Source: Azadirachta indica
Lineage: Eukaryota; Streptophyta; Magnoliopsida; Sapindales; Meliaceae
DNA length: 64,000 nt
Reading direction: 5' to 3'
Assembly: GCA_022749755.1 (NCBI GenBank)
Contig: CM040444.1
Coordinates: 16,599,274 to 16,663,273 of the forward strand
The notes beneath the pieces were generated by a model. The model did not search any database. It was not told where the DNA came from and saw only the letters and a program-made list of their open reading frames with translations. This document shows positions 63,411-64,000 of the stretch, one piece after another. Both the position numbers and the translations under genes were made by a program. Position 1 is the first letter of the stretch, and every line of letters begins with the position of its first letter.

Positions 63411-63450
63411 TACACACACATATATATATGTGTGTGTGTGTGTGTGTGTA
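63411..63450. repeat. Self-complementary microsatellite (CA)n(TA)n(TG)n
   Basis: ACACACACA, then TATATATA, then TGTGTG repeats: a near-perfect inverted repeat that could extrude a hairpin. Confidence 0.95.
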
Positions 63451-63645
63451 CTTACTATCATTTCATTATCATTATAACTATCAATTTGGTAACTCTATTA
63501 GAATCAGACCATCAAATTGGCATATTCTTTGTTGTATCAGAGATGACAAATCCGAGTGTTTGACTCAGCTCTATCTACACACTCAGACTAAGAGTTAGCA
63601 ACTGCAATGGAACCTTTGTGCATGCTTTTACCTTATTTAATATGA

Positions 63646-63864
63646 TTGGCCAGGTTTTATGTTACGCGTACTAAAATTCTCAATTCATATAAAGCATTTA
63701 CCTATGTCCGAGTGGTGGATAGGGTGCCGCACCAGGACTTAAATTCTGGAGATTGTGGTATTTTTACATGCATGTACATATATTACTTAGGCATAGGTAG
63801 GCCACTTGATTTTGGACCTGCCGACGAATTATTTTTCAAGAGGAGGATTGCCATTGAGCTGTAG
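63646..63864 (+). pseudogene. Ulp1-type (C48) cysteine protease C-terminal fragment, probably from a Mutator-like element
   Basis: The open frame carries VPHQDLNSGDCGIFTCMYIY, then RPLDFGPADELFFKRRIAIE and a stop at 63862-63864. This is the end of a Ulp1 catalytic domain: the conserved Gln is not clear here (HQDL), but NSGDCGIF with the nucleophile Cys is intact. Such domains are common in plant MULE transposon proteins and less often in cellular SUMO proteases. The upstream catalytic His/Asp part is not seen, so this is a truncated relic. The true left border of homology is probably near 63650. Confidence 0.75.
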
Positions 63865-64000
63865 TCCGGCTAGTTATTATAGACAATAGTATGTTAGATG
63901 TTTTTCTTTATTTATACATATTAGCTATATTGTCTTATTATCGAACCTTAATATTAGTTATTCACCTGTAATTATCAATTATAGAAAACTTATTAACTCT
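63865..64000. other. Right edge of the window, no feature seen
   Basis: AT-rich sequence after the Ulp1 fragment; could be part of the same decayed transposon. Confidence 0.4.

Larger units (their letters stand above)
61532..63645. other. Intergenic, AT-rich, right end of the PR-1 cluster
   Basis: Contains an imperfect tandem repeat (62139-62395) and a CA/TA/TG microsatellite (63411-63450). ORFs here are short and low-complexity. No gene was recognised. Confidence 0.5.

Overview
This 64 kb window is nuclear DNA of a flowering plant. Genes have many exons with GT-AG introns, intergenic DNA is very AT-rich, TA microsatellites are common, and every recognisable protein is of a plant family. The protein set (AGL62-type MADS, DUF1005, PR-1 cluster, plant TOR) points to a eudicot, probably a woody rosid. 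The species cannot be named from sequence alone.

Left part (0-31 kb), mostly single-copy housekeeping genes: the 5' end of the TOR kinase gene (-, running off the left edge), a two-TM acidic protein of unknown function (-), a 15-exon organellar aspartyl-tRNA synthetase (+), a tandem array of three type I MADS genes of the AGL62 group (+; one with an intron, one without, one broken by two stop codons), a DUF1005 gene (+), a short divergent ERG28-like sterol scaffold gene (+), and a signal-anchored Glu-rich protein with a 5'UTR intron (-). TOR, DUF1005 and ERG28 are also neighbours in pairs in Arabidopsis (from memory), so this looks like an old conserved block.

Middle (31-45 kb): a xyloglucan endotransglucosylase/hydrolase gene (+), a small five-exon gene resembling the NOPCHAP1 snoRNP-assembly family (+) and a complete squalene epoxidase gene (+). 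They are separated by AT-rich DNA holding a Tourist-like MITE.

Right part (45-64 kb): a PR-1 (CAP superfamily) cluster with three intact genes, three decayed copies and one orphan PR-1-type core promoter. It is cut up by several transposons: an old Ty1/copia element with both LTRs, a non-autonomous Mutator-like element with long terminal inverted repeats, and a 5'-truncated LINE with a target duplication. A Ulp1-protease fragment, probably from another Mutator-like element, lies near the right edge. An inverted duplication links an intact PR-1 gene to a broken copy.

I found no tRNA, rRNA, CRISPR or prokaryote-type features. Exon borders were placed by eye from GT-AG sites, reading-frame continuity and recalled family sequences. 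The least certain ends are noted in each entry.
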